DNA of 64,000 nucleotides, from the NCBI GenBank assembly GCA_900768685.1, contig CAAGDX010000019.1, positions 102,689-166,688 on the forward strand, in the 5' to 3' direction. Within the stretch, counting starts at the first letter, position 1; each line of letters begins with the position of its first letter. Both the position numbers and the translations under genes were made by a program. Below, piece after piece: positions 8,485-16,787 of the stretch. Origin of the DNA: Bacteroidales bacterium (GTDB taxonomy: Bacteria; Bacteroidota; Bacteroidia; Bacteroidales; Muribaculaceae). The notes beneath the pieces are model-generated. The model saw only the letters and a program-made list of their open reading frames with translations, was not told the DNA's origin and did no database searches.

Positions 8485-9409
8485 TTTCAATACGTTTGAT
8501 GAAATATTTGCAGATGTTTTCGTGGCGACCAATCATATAAATAAGGATAGCGTTCAGCACCACAAATTCAAAAGCGAAGTAAATCCATGGCATGCAAGCA
8601 AGGATTGCAACGAAAAGGGCTATCGTACGCCAGTTGAATGAAAGGATATTAGTGTATTTCATCAGTGGCAGTGAAGCGGCACGGAATTCGTCGCGGAGCG
8701 ACTGTGGCAGTCCGTTCGGGTATTTTTCAGCCATTTTCTTGCGGAGCACCTGCATATTTGGTGCTGTTGCCTCTTGCTGGATAGTGTAGTTTGTGTAAAT
8801 GGTGAGGGTGAGTTTTTTGAAGAAATTGCCTTTCCAAGGTATGGCGGCAAGTTTTTCCTTCAGTTCGTCTGCCGTTTCAAGTTCGCTACCTTCTTCACCT
8901 TTAAGGAAATAGAGGTGGAACTGGCGGTAATAGTCTGCCATAGCGGCTTGTTTTGCGTGGCATATACCTGTCACGATTGCAATCACCCAGATAAACCAGG
9001 GATACTGCATAAAGAAGTCCGAGGTATAGTTTTCACGGATACATATAGCCACATAGATAGTGAAAAACCAGATGTCGCCGCTAAGTCCGTCAAGGATACG
9101 TCCCAGGCGGGAATATTGTTTTGTCATGCGAGCGAGCTGTCCGTCGGCACTGTCAAAGGAGTTTGCCCAGATAAGGAGAAATATTCCTAATAAATTAATG
9201 TGGAAATTGTCGTAGCCGAAAGCCACTCCGGCACCTATACCCAGAAAAATGGAAGCAATGGTGATAACGTTTGGCGTCACGCCCAGTTTTGCAGCCAGTC
9301 TTGCCCAGGCATAGCCTATAGGGCGGTAAAAAAAGAGGTCTATATGCTCTTCCGTGTCCATGGACTTCAGAGAGTCGCGGTATGATGTATTTGTTTCTGT
9401 TTCTGCCAT
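8468..9409 (-). CDS. CDP-alcohol phosphatidyltransferase (inositol-lipid synthase candidate)
   Basis: A 313-residue membrane enzyme with the complete CDP-alcohol phosphotransferase signature DGxxAR-x8-GxxxDxxxD at about residues 89-111 and several hydrophobic helices (about 48-80, 115-150, 265-300). A cytoplasmic insert of about 80 residues separates helices near residues 170-245. In gut Bacteroidetes such an enzyme joins inositol phosphate to a lipid. Placed between the HAD phosphatase (overlap 17 bases) and an ATP-grasp gene. Whether it uses CDP-diacylglycerol with inositol phosphate, or a CDP-inositol made by the nearby NTP transferase, cannot be told from sequence. Confidence 0.9.
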   Translation of the reverse strand: MAETETNTSYRDSLKSMDTEEHIDLFFYRPIGYAWARLAAKLGVTPNVITIASIFLGIGAGVAFGYDNFHINLLGIFLLIWANSFDSADGQLARMTKQYSRLGRILDGLSGDIWFFTIYVAICIRENYTSDFFMQYPWFIWVIAIVTGICHAKQAAMADYYRQFHLYFLKGEEGSELETADELKEKLAAIPWKGNFFKKLTLTIYTNYTIQQEATAPNMQVLRKKMAEKYPNGLPQSLRDEFRAASLPLMKYTNILSFNWRTIALFVAILACMPWIYFAFEFVVLNAILIYMIGRHENICKYFIKRIENDEFK

Positions 9410-9445
9410 ATCGTAGTATTTATTTTATTAAATCTGCAAAGCGAA

Positions 9446-10315
9446 TTATTTTTTAGTATGGGCTTTGATGGCGGACAAAATGCACTTTGCGATATGCGGA
9501 CCGGCTTCATTGCGGCATGGAGCAAAACTTGGCCAGTCGTTAAAGTCTATGATTCTGATGTCGCCATCCGGTGACACTATGCAGTCGCCGCCGTAAATTT
9601 TCACGTCAAGCACTTCTGATGCTTTTTGGCAGATGCTCTGCATTTTTTCCAGGTCGAAGGGTATGCCGCGGCTTTTGCCGTTGATAGCTTCGTGACCGTA
9701 TTTGCTGTGACCTTCGTCAAAGGGGTAAAACCAGAAGAAGAATGGTGTACCCTGGACGCCGTAAAACTTTATAAGGTCGCCCACAAGGTGACGGTTTATC
9801 ACGGCACGTTTTATCCCGCGGAGGAAATATTCCTGCAGCACTTCCTGTGCTTCCTCCGGGTGACGGACGTAAGACACGTCTTCCTTGTGCATAGCGTGGA
9901 AGTCGCCTCGCTTAATCCATGCCTGGCTGAAGCCCGCACCGGTGAGTTTGTCGCGAATCACCTCGTTTGTGTTCACTATTATGCTTTCCGGGTAAGGTAT
10001 ATCGCTTGCAATGAGTATTCGTGTCATTCGTTCACGAGTACAGTTTTCAATTCCGTAGCCGGAGTTTATCACGAGTGCACCTGCATCTTCCTTTTCCTGG
10101 AGGATAGCGATAGACTTCTGCTCGCGACACATATTCACGATTATTTTCTCGTTTACCTTACCTGCGATGAGTTCGTCTTCGCTGTAAACGTTTACTTCGC
10201 AACCGCGTTTGCGGAGCTGTTCGGCTACGACGTTGAAGATTGCAGCATCGTTGCCTATATGGTTTGGAGAGTAAGCACCGGCTCTCATTATGCCGGCAAT
10301 TTTTATTTCTGCCAT
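9446..10315 (-). CDS. ATP-grasp family protein of unknown substrate
   Basis: A 289-residue protein with the layout of ATP-grasp ligases/kinases: an N-terminal alpha/beta domain (MAEIKIAGIMRAGAYSPN), a middle lid-like region containing GFSQAWIKRGDFHAM, and the C-terminal metal-binding segment GGDCIVSPDGDIRIIDFNDW, where the Asp/Asn pair would bind Mg-ATP. It is not long enough for a carbamoyl synthase and does not resemble D-Ala-D-Ala ligase closely. Gene order places it in the inositol-lipid operon, 30 bases after the NTP transferase and 36 before the CDP-alcohol transferase. Possible roles are phosphorylation or amino-acid ligation of an inositol derivative; this is inference only. Confidence 0.7.
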   Translation of the reverse strand: MAEIKIAGIMRAGAYSPNHIGNDAAIFNVVAEQLRKRGCEVNVYSEDELIAGKVNEKIIVNMCREQKSIAILQEKEDAGALVINSGYGIENCTRERMTRILIASDIPYPESIIVNTNEVIRDKLTGAGFSQAWIKRGDFHAMHKEDVSYVRHPEEAQEVLQEYFLRGIKRAVINRHLVGDLIKFYGVQGTPFFFWFYPFDEGHSKYGHEAINGKSRGIPFDLEKMQSICQKASEVLDVKIYGGDCIVSPDGDIRIIDFNDWPSFAPCRNEAGPHIAKCILSAIKAHTKK

Positions 10316-10344
10316 GATTTTATGGAAATTATTGTCATTATATA

Positions 10345-11043
10345 TTATTCATTCAGAAATGCTTCCGCAGTGGCGATGTCTGCCTGGTGGTCCACGTCAA
10401 CAATCTTTTTGAATGGATAAGCTTTGAGGTTCAGTCCTGCTTCCACAAGTGCACGCTGATAGTTTCTCATGCGTGACACACCACGCTGCATGCAATCTTC
10501 CAGAACGGTGAGTGCCGGCTTGGTGAGACCGTAAATGCCTCCGGAGATGTATTTTATGCCCGGCTGCATGGCATCACAGAAAGCAGTGATACGCATATCC
10601 TCGTTTGTGGCTATATATAGCGGCTTTTCGTCGTCGATAAAAGATGTCACCGCCATGCATCCGTCTGCCGTGGTGTCTTTTTCAAAGGCTTCCACGTAAC
10701 CCTTGAATTCGTCGGGGCGGAAAATGGTATCTACGGTGGTGAGAATAAATTTGCCGCTTTCAAAAGTTCTGCTCACTTCATAAAAGCTATGCATGGAACT
10801 GGGTGTGGATTTCACCGTAATGTGCAGTGGAACAGGGAGTTTGAGGCTCTGAACGTATTCCTGTACGGCTTTCATCTCCTGATTCACAATCAGAGAAATG
10901 GATTCTGCACCACAGTCCATAAAAATATCTATAAGGCGGCGTATCATAGGTTTGCCGTTCAGTTCCACAAGTGGTTTTGGCAGTGCCACTCCTTCCTGTG
11001 CAAGACGTGAACCTTCGCCGGCTGCTATAATTGCGAAATGCAT
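10345..11043 (-). CDS. MobA/GlmU-like NTP transferase, possible inositol-phosphate cytidylyltransferase
   Basis: A 232-residue nucleotidyltransferase with the N-terminal nucleotide-binding loop AIIAAGEGSRL at residues 4-14, the lysine of LPKPLVELNGKPMI near residue 23, and a metal-binding TTVDTIF segment near residue 100. Such enzymes activate a sugar or polyol phosphate with CTP, UTP or GTP. Beside a CDP-alcohol transferase and an inositol-phosphate synthase, an inositol-1-phosphate cytidylyltransferase, as in the di-myo-inositol-phosphate pathway of thermophiles, is an attractive reading. No substrate residues were verified. It follows pdxA by 27 bases on the same strand. Confidence 0.8.
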   Translation of the reverse strand: MHFAIIAAGEGSRLAQEGVALPKPLVELNGKPMIRRLIDIFMDCGAESISLIVNQEMKAVQEYVQSLKLPVPLHITVKSTPSSMHSFYEVSRTFESGKFILTTVDTIFRPDEFKGYVEAFEKDTTADGCMAVTSFIDDEKPLYIATNEDMRITAFCDAMQPGIKYISGGIYGLTKPALTVLEDCMQRGVSRMRNYQRALVEAGLNLKAYPFKKIVDVDHQADIATAEAFLNE

Positions 11044-11070
11044 GGTATGATTGAGTTAAATAGTTGATTT

Positions 11071-12180
11071 TTAGTAATTTGTATCTTTATCGTCGGATGT
11101 GAGGTCCAGCACCACATTGTCCTTGGACTTGTCAAAGTACTGTTTGCGGAGCGGATTGCGTGTCATCTCGGCGTATATCTCGCGGTTTCTGAAAATGTCT
11201 ATCGCCGCATAAATTGCAGAGCGGAAAGAGGCTTCGTCAGCCAGGTTTTTACCTGCAATGTCGTAAGCTGTGCCGTGGTCCGGAGAGGTGCGTACAAAAG
11301 GCAGTCCGGCGGTGAAATTCACGCCGTCGTTCATAGCAAGTGTTTTGAACGGTATCAAACCTTGGTCGTGGTACATTGCGAGTATTCCGTCAAAGTGCTT
11401 GAAACTGCCGCTGCCAAAGAAGCCGTCGGAAGAATATGGTCCGAACACCTGGAGTTTTTCTTCATGAGCCATGTCAATTGCCGGCTTGATGATTTCCGCC
11501 TCCTCTGTTCCTAAAACACCGTTGTCGCCTGCATGGGGGTTGAGTGAAAGCACCGCAATACGAGGGTTGACAATCATATAGTCTTTTTTGAGAGACTGTG
11601 AGAACGCCTTTATCTTCTTCAGTATCAACTCTGTACTGATAGCCTCGGGAACTTTGCTCACGGGGAGGTGAGTGGTGACAAGAGCCACTCTCATAGTTTC
11701 ACCGGCAAGAATCATCAGGGCTTCGCTGTTGTCATCGCAAACGCTTTGTAAATATTCCGTATGTCCGGGGAAATTAAATGTTTCGCTCTGGATATTATGC
11801 TTATTTATGGGAGCGGTAACGAGTACGTCTATTTTACCTGCTTTGAGGTCTGCAACCGCTCTTTCGAGGGCTATAAAAGCGGCTTCACCGGCTATTTTTG
11901 TTTCTTCGCCCGGCTCTACTTTTATGTCTTCGCCCACCACATTTATGATATAATTTGCATCGCCGGAAATTTCGTCGGGGCTACCAATCTGTGAGAATGG
12001 GATAGCGGGCAATTCCAGCACTTTGCGGTAGTATGCCGCAATTTTTGCCGAGCCATAGACTATAGGTGTGCAAATTTCAAGCATACGGCTGTCTTCCAGT
12101 GTTTTAAGTATCACCTCATAGCCTATGCCGTTGACATCTCCTTGGGTGATGCCGACCCTGATTTTATTATTATTTCTCAT
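11071..12180 (-). CDS. pdxA: 4-hydroxythreonine-4-phosphate dehydrogenase
   Basis: A 369-residue NAD-dependent dehydrogenase of pyridoxal 5'-phosphate synthesis, slightly longer than the E. coli enzyme (329). Family features are VGITQGDVNGIGYEVILKTL at the N-terminus, the TAPINKHNI segment, the zinc-binding PGHTEYL with its histidine near residue 140, LNPHAGDNG, and MYHDQGLIPFK with a second metal histidine. It converts 4-phosphohydroxythreonine to 3-amino-2-oxopropyl phosphate, used by PdxJ. It heads the minus-strand run leading into the inositol-lipid genes; the link may be only positional. Confidence 0.95.
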   Translation of the reverse strand: MRNNNKIRVGITQGDVNGIGYEVILKTLEDSRMLEICTPIVYGSAKIAAYYRKVLELPAIPFSQIGSPDEISGDANYIINVVGEDIKVEPGEETKIAGEAAFIALERAVADLKAGKIDVLVTAPINKHNIQSETFNFPGHTEYLQSVCDDNSEALMILAGETMRVALVTTHLPVSKVPEAISTELILKKIKAFSQSLKKDYMIVNPRIAVLSLNPHAGDNGVLGTEEAEIIKPAIDMAHEEKLQVFGPYSSDGFFGSGSFKHFDGILAMYHDQGLIPFKTLAMNDGVNFTAGLPFVRTSPDHGTAYDIAGKNLADEASFRSAIYAAIDIFRNREIYAEMTRNPLRKQYFDKSKDNVVLDLTSDDKDTNY

Positions 12181-12272
12181 TAGTTCTATTTGTGTTTCAT
12201 GAAATTTGCCGCTAAGTTACGCATTTTTTCGCAAATTTGCTCTGAAACGCAGAATAAATGTAAGCAAATCGG

Positions 12273-12353
12273 GAGAATTAGCAGGATTAGTGCAATAAGG
12301 AGAATTAGTCCAATTAGCCGGATTAGTCTAATAAGACCAATTAGTCTAATTCT
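12273..12353. repeat. Degenerate 9-base tandem repeat, nine units
   Basis: Consecutive nonamers gagaattag, caggattag, tgcaataag, gagaattag, tccaattag, ccggattag, tctaataag, accaattag, tctaattct. The last six bases are conserved as roughly RATTAG, the first three vary. It lies upstream of pdxA and is probably not translated, although the phase keeps one minus-strand frame open. Confidence 0.85.
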
Positions 12354-12604
12354 ATCGCAGAATTTTATGAAAAAGTGAAAAAATATTTGCAAGTAACTGA
12401 TAATTATGTAATTTTGCAAAAACGCAAGGTCGTGTAGGACCTTGCAGGTAACATCTACATCTGCGGTAATAGCAGCGAATACCTGAAAGGATTTGCTCTC
12501 CCGCGTGCTACTCCGTTCACCACAATGGCTCCAAGCAAATATTATTTCAAGAAATCGCCACTTCCATGGAAGACGTTGAAGCGGAAACGGCAGAGCTGAA
12601 ATCT

Positions 12605-12745
12605 GTCGCAATCCCCATAAAAAAAACTAAGATTGCGACACTTTTAGACACCGAAATCCGTCGCAATCTCATAAAAAATCCAAGATTGCGACACTTTTAG
12701 CACTAAAAATTTGTCGCAATCTCAAAAAAAATATAACTTTGCGAC
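12605..12745 (+). repeat. Three-unit palindromic repeat array upstream of ATPase gene
   Basis: Units start at 12605, 12660 and 12713 (periods 55 and 53). Each begins GTCGCAATC and ends GATTGCGAC or, in the third, CTTTGCGAC, with an A-rich spacer; between units there is a shared ACTTTTAG tail. The first two arms are perfect 9-base inverted repeats. The third unit coincides with the promoter at 12710-12741, so its arms overlay the -33 and -7 boxes. Confidence 0.9.
12710..12741 (+). promoter_or_regulatory. Promoter of the ATPase gene embedded in palindrome
   Basis: TTTG (12710-12713), a 20-base spacer and TAACTTTG (12734-12741): an ideal Bacteroidales promoter. The G of the -33 box begins the left arm GTCGCAATC and the -7 box runs into the right arm CTTTGCGAC, so a protein binding the palindrome would cover the promoter. 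The two upstream palindromes resemble extra operators. Confidence 0.8.
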
Positions 12746-12758
12746 AAAATAAACATAA

Positions 12759-12800
12759 ATGCGACCTCAATTTATACTTTCTTTATGAAACAAGCTCTTA
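12759..12800 (+). repeat. Dispersed boundary repeat, long form (copy B)
   Basis: ATGCGACCTCA, a 6-base spacer, then ACTTTCTTTATGAAACAAG followed by CTCTTA. Same two-block structure as 1670-1713 with one base change in the core. Its ATG starts the ATPase gene, whose first residues are again MKQAL. Confidence 0.8.
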
Positions 12801-14236
12801 TAGGCAGACAAAGCCAGATTGAGTATTTGCAAAAATATATTGCATCAGACCGCTCTGAATTTATTGCCATCTACGGACGAAGGAGAATTGGCAAGACATT
12901 CCTTGTGAAAGAACTTTTTGAAGGAGAATTCTATTTTCGAGTGACCGGGCGTGATAACGTGACCACGGCAGAACAACTTGCCAATTTCAAATATGCTCTC
13001 AGCGACCAATTAGGGCTTGACGTGCAGCCTCAAAACTGGATGGAGGCATTTCGATATTTGCAGAGTGCAGTGGAAGACGATGCGAAAAAAGGAGCAAAAA
13101 TCATTTTTATTGATGAATTGCCCTGGTTTGACACCTTGCGGTCTGATTTTATAAGTGCTTTCGAACATTTCTGGAACGACTGGGCAAGTTATAGAAACGA
13201 CATAAAACTAATAGTTTGCGGCAGTGCTACCACATGGATGCTGGACAAGGTGATAAACTCCCGTGGAGGCTTACATAACCGTGTGACGCACAAAATGCTA
13301 CTTTCACCATTTTCTCTCAAAGAAGTGGAACAATACTTTGCTGCAAACGGTTTTAACTATGACCGCAGTGAGATTATAGAAAGTTATATGTGCGTTGGCG
13401 GAGTGGCATATTATTTGTCTCTTTTTGAAAATGACAAAAGTGTGGCACAAAACATTCAGTCGCTATGTTTTACTAAAGGTGGTGAACTGACGGATGAGTT
13501 TGATAAAGTGTTTAAATCGCTTTTCAAGAAATCTGAAAATCACATAGATATAATCACATGCCTTAAAAATAAGGGCAAAGGTATGACGCGACTTGAAATT
13601 ATCGCTGATTGTGGAATTAAAAACAATGGTCGCCTTTCCACAATTTTGGAAGAACTTGAACAGTGCGATTTTATCCGCAGTTACGTTCCCTTCGGAAAGC
13701 AGAAAAAAGACAAACTCTATCAACTCATAGACCCGTTTACGCTATTTTATTTCCGATTTATGGGTAAGTCCGGGCAATACCTGGACAACTACTGGCTGAA
13801 GATGCAGTCAACACCGGCATATTCCACATGGTGCGGATATGCGTTTGAAATAGTCTGTCTGCATCATGTGAACGAGATTGTGAGGGCACTGGGAATTGAC
13901 GGCTGTATAAATGTGCCATGTTCCTGGAGTTTCAAACCTTCCGCACAAATGCTTGATTCTGATGATGAAGACCTGAAAAAAGGCACTCAAATAGATTTAC
14001 TTATTGACCGCTCTGACAAGTCTATTTCTATTTGTGAAATGAAATACGGCACTTCCGAATATGAAATTACCAAGTCATACAACGAACATCTAAATCAGCG
14101 ACTACGTATTTTCAAAAAGGTTACGAAAACAAAAAAATCACTGATACCTACATACATCACTCCTCACGGTCTGCTTCAAAATGCCTATTCGCGTAAAATT
14201 GCAAGACAAGTGACGGGAGATGACCTCTTTAATTAA
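12785..14236 (+). CDS. AAA ATPase, archaeal-ATPase/DUF234 type
   Basis: A 483-residue ATPase of the archaeal-ATPase (ATPase_2) family. Walker A is GRRRIGKT at residues 31-38 and Walker B is IIFIDELPW near residues 108-116. A winged-helix region lies in the middle (about 260-330), and a C-terminal DUF234-like domain ends with a PD-(D/E)xK-like pattern: an Asp in IDLLIDRS near residue 404 and EMK at 418-420. Families of this kind are mobile, lineage-scattered and of unclear function. The gene has its own palindrome-covered promoter and starts within a dispersed repeat. tex follows after 8 bases and may share the transcript. Confidence 0.88.
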   Translation: MKQALIGRQSQIEYLQKYIASDRSEFIAIYGRRRIGKTFLVKELFEGEFYFRVTGRDNVTTAEQLANFKYALSDQLGLDVQPQNWMEAFRYLQSAVEDDAKKGAKIIFIDELPWFDTLRSDFISAFEHFWNDWASYRNDIKLIVCGSATTWMLDKVINSRGGLHNRVTHKMLLSPFSLKEVEQYFAANGFNYDRSEIIESYMCVGGVAYYLSLFENDKSVAQNIQSLCFTKGGELTDEFDKVFKSLFKKSENHIDIITCLKNKGKGMTRLEIIADCGIKNNGRLSTILEELEQCDFIRSYVPFGKQKKDKLYQLIDPFTLFYFRFMGKSGQYLDNYWLKMQSTPAYSTWCGYAFEIVCLHHVNEIVRALGIDGCINVPCSWSFKPSAQMLDSDDEDLKKGTQIDLLIDRSDKSISICEMKYGTSEYEITKSYNEHLNQRLRIFKKVTKTKKSLIPTYITPHGLLQNAYSRKIARQVTGDDLFN

Positions 14237-14244
14237 TTATTTCC

Positions 14245-16383
14245 ATGGATATAATTCTTGAAATAAGCAAAAATACGGGTATTGAATATCGCTACGTGGA
14301 GGCTGTGATAAATATGCTGGATTCCGGCGATACAATCCCTTTTATAAGCCGATACAGAAAAGAGGCTACAGGCAGCCTCGACGAGGTGGCTATCTTTGAA
14401 ATAAGTCGCCTTAAGGAATACTACGATGCTCTGGAAAAACGCCGCGAAACCGTGATTGAAACCATCACGGAGCAGGGAAAAATGACGCCGGAGCTTCTGG
14501 ACAAAATAAACAATGTGACAAACAGTGCCGCTCTGGAAGATATCTATCTGCCTTACAAGCCTAAACGACGCACTCGTGCTCAAGTGGCTCGGGAAAAGGG
14601 TCTCGAACCGCTCGCAAGAATCATTATGGCTCAAAACGGACATAATCTGACGAATCTCCTAAAGAAATTTGTGAACGAGGAAGTGCCTACGCCGGAAGAC
14701 GCTCTTGTAGGGGCTAAAGACATTATGGCAGAGTGGATTAGCGAACGTGAGGCGGCACGAAAAGCCGTACGCAGATTTTTTACCGGAGGGGCAAGAATAA
14801 AGTCGGCAGTGGTGAAAGGAGAAGAAGAAAATGCAGAAAAATACCAAGCATACTTCGACTTTACGGAACCGCTAAACCGCTGTGCATCACACCGCTACCT
14901 TGCCATACGTCGTGGTGAGGCTGAAGGACTTCTCAAGGTTTCGTTTAAGATTGAGGACGGCAAAGCCACGGAGCGACTATGGGAAATGTTTATTAAGCCG
15001 GAGGGTGAAAATAGTTTCCGCAATGCCGTACGCGAAGCCGTGACGGATTCATACAAGAGGCTTATCAAACCGGCTATTGAAACGGAAACGGCGGCACTCG
15101 CTAAAGAAAAAGCAGACGAAACTGCTATCAAGGCTTTTGCAAACAATGTGGAGCAACTCCTTATGGCACCTCCGCTGCGTGGCGGCAAACGTGTGCTCGC
15201 CATTGACCCGGGCTTCAGAACGGGCTGCAAAGTGGTGTGCCTTGATGAGCAGGGTAACCTCTTGCATAACGACGTGATTTACCCCACAGCACCGAAAAAC
15301 GATGTGCGTGGTGCGGCTCGTAAAATTTCAAACCTCATAGAGGCTTACGACATTGACGCCATAGCACTTGGAAACGGTACGGCAAGTCGTGAAACGGAGC
15401 GTTTTCTGCAATATAACGTATTCTTTCCGCGTGAGGTGAACGTCTATGTGGTGAGCGAGGACGGTGCTTCCGTCTATTCCGCATCCAAGGTGGCACGCGA
15501 TGAGTTTCCGGACAAAGACGTAACTGTTCGCGGTGCCGTCTCCATTGGTCGCAGACTTATAGACCCTCTTGCAGAACTGGTGAAAATAGACCCTAAATCC
15601 ATCGGAGTGGGACAATATCAGCACGATGTGGACCAAGTGAGCCTCAAAGCATCACTGGACAATACGGTGACAAACTGCGTGAACCGCGTGGGTGTTGACA
15701 TAAACACCGCATCACCGCAACTGCTGGCGTATGTTTCCGGCATTGGTGCCGGTCTTGCTGCAAATATTGTGAAATACCGTGCGGAAAACGGCTATTTCAC
15801 TTCGCGTGAACAACTGAAATCCGTGCCTCGCCTCGGTGCAAAGGCTTTTGAGCAGTGTGCCGGATTCCTGCGTATCCCCGGTGCGGAAAATCCGCTGGAC
15901 AATACGGCTGTGCACCCGGAAAGATACGGCATTGTGAAAAAAATTGCAAAAGATATGGGTGTGGAAGTGCCGGAACTTATCCGTAACTCCGAACTTATCA
16001 AGCAGATAGAACTTGAAAAATACGTCACGGAAGACTGTGGACTGCCCACCCTCAAAGATATTGCGGAAGAACTTGAAAAACCCGGTCGCGACCCTCGCAC
16101 GAAGGTGGCGATTGTGGAGTTTGACAAGAATATAAACTCCATAGAGGACCTTAATCCCGGCATGGAACTGAACGGAATTGTGAAAAATATCACGGACTTT
16201 GGTGCCTTCGTGGATATAGGCATTAAGCAGAACGGACTCCTGCATATATCCCAAATGTCGGAGAGCAAAATTTCTTCTCCGGCAGAAGTTGTGAAAATTC
16301 ACCAGGCAGTGCGTGTGAAAGTGCTTGACGTAGATGTTAAACGTGGCAGAATTGCCCTGACAATGAGAGGTTTGGATGAATAA
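14245..16383 (+). CDS. tex: Tex-family RNA-binding transcription accessory protein
   Basis: A 712-residue Tex protein. The N-terminal helical region contains the family segment SGDTIPFISRYRKEATGSLDE at about residues 28-47 (nearly the whole motif visible). A YqgF/RuvX-like domain (RVLAIDPGFRTGCK near residue 316), helix-hairpin-helix segments (NTASPQLLAYVSGIG near 485) and a C-terminal S1 domain (GIVKNITDFGAFVDIGIKQN near 645) follow. It binds RNA, is conserved in most bacteria and is linked to transcription and RNA turnover. The end overlaps the next gene by 8 bases. Confidence 0.95.
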   Translation: MDIILEISKNTGIEYRYVEAVINMLDSGDTIPFISRYRKEATGSLDEVAIFEISRLKEYYDALEKRRETVIETITEQGKMTPELLDKINNVTNSAALEDIYLPYKPKRRTRAQVAREKGLEPLARIIMAQNGHNLTNLLKKFVNEEVPTPEDALVGAKDIMAEWISEREAARKAVRRFFTGGARIKSAVVKGEEENAEKYQAYFDFTEPLNRCASHRYLAIRRGEAEGLLKVSFKIEDGKATERLWEMFIKPEGENSFRNAVREAVTDSYKRLIKPAIETETAALAKEKADETAIKAFANNVEQLLMAPPLRGGKRVLAIDPGFRTGCKVVCLDEQGNLLHNDVIYPTAPKNDVRGAARKISNLIEAYDIDAIALGNGTASRETERFLQYNVFFPREVNVYVVSEDGASVYSASKVARDEFPDKDVTVRGAVSIGRRLIDPLAELVKIDPKSIGVGQYQHDVDQVSLKASLDNTVTNCVNRVGVDINTASPQLLAYVSGIGAGLAANIVKYRAENGYFTSREQLKSVPRLGAKAFEQCAGFLRIPGAENPLDNTAVHPERYGIVKKIAKDMGVEVPELIRNSELIKQIELEKYVTEDCGLPTLKDIAEELEKPGRDPRTKVAIVEFDKNINSIEDLNPGMELNGIVKNITDFGAFVDIGIKQNGLLHISQMSESKISSPAEVVKIHQAVRVKVLDVDVKRGRIALTMRGLDE

Positions 16384-16753
16384 TATAGTAATAGGTCTGG
16401 CAAGTAACGTGCCGGAAGGAGAGCAGAGACTAATGGCGGCGGCGGAATGGCTGACGCAGACGTTTTCTTCCTGCCGCTGCTCGGAAATATATCTGACGGA
16501 TGCCGCAAGAGGTGCCACGGGAAAGTATTTTAATGCCGTGGCTATTGCGGAAACGGACTTGCCATGCGGCGAGGTAAACACACTGCTGAAAGACTATGAG
16601 AAAAGTCACGGCAGAACTCCGGAAATGAAAAGTCTCCATATCGTGCCCATAGACCTGGACTTGGTGATGTATGGAGGCACGGTGTTGCGTCCCGCAGATA
16701 TGGCATGCGAATATTTTATGAAAGGTTACCGTATGCTCGCTCTAAATAAATAA
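16376..16753 (+). CDS. Short HPPK (FolK)-like protein
   Basis: A 125-residue protein resembling 6-hydroxymethyl-7,8-dihydropterin pyrophosphokinase of folate synthesis. It shows the start NNIVIGLASNVPEGEQ (family: GLGSNLG), EKSHGRTPE (family: E..LGR) and the Mg/ATP-binding IVPIDLDLVMYGG near residues 90-102. Typical FolK is 155-165 residues; this one is shorter and stops soon after the DLD motif, lacking the usual C-terminal HPR-containing segment. Overlaps tex by 8 bases, suggesting coupling. It could be a reduced but active FolK or a paralogue with another role. Confidence 0.75.
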   Translation: MNNIVIGLASNVPEGEQRLMAAAEWLTQTFSSCRCSEIYLTDAARGATGKYFNAVAIAETDLPCGEVNTLLKDYEKSHGRTPEMKSLHIVPIDLDLVMYGGTVLRPADMACEYFMKGYRMLALNK

Positions 16754-16754
16754 T

Positions 16755-16762
16755 TATCTTTG
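16755..16762 (+). promoter_or_regulatory. Putative -7 element of gene 16788-17438
   Basis: TATCTTTG 25 bases before the start codon. No matching -33; read-through from folK is also possible. Confidence 0.4.
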
Positions 16763-16787
16763 CACCCGAAAAAAACGATTACACACA

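Larger units (their letters stand above)
12181..12784. other. Repeat-filled intergenic region between pdxA and an ATPase gene
   Basis: 604 bases between divergent genes. It contains, in order, a nine-unit 9-base repeat (12273-12353), a perfect hairpin GCAAGGTC/GACCTTGC (12424-12445), a stretch (about 12446-12600) whose plus-strand frames look faintly protein-like but broken, then the hairpin repeat array and promoter of the ATPase gene (12605-12745) and the dispersed repeat (12759-12800). I could not identify any gene from the 12446-12600 stretch. Confidence 0.6.

Noticed and set aside
12446..12600. Protein-like plus-strand frames before the hairpin array
   Set aside because: Broken in all frames, no recognisable family and no start; recorded only as intergenic content.
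12186..12611. Minus-strand 141-codon frame upstream of pdxA
   Set aside because: Its Ile/Leu/Arg repeat is the translated 9-base array; no family resemblance and no sensible start.
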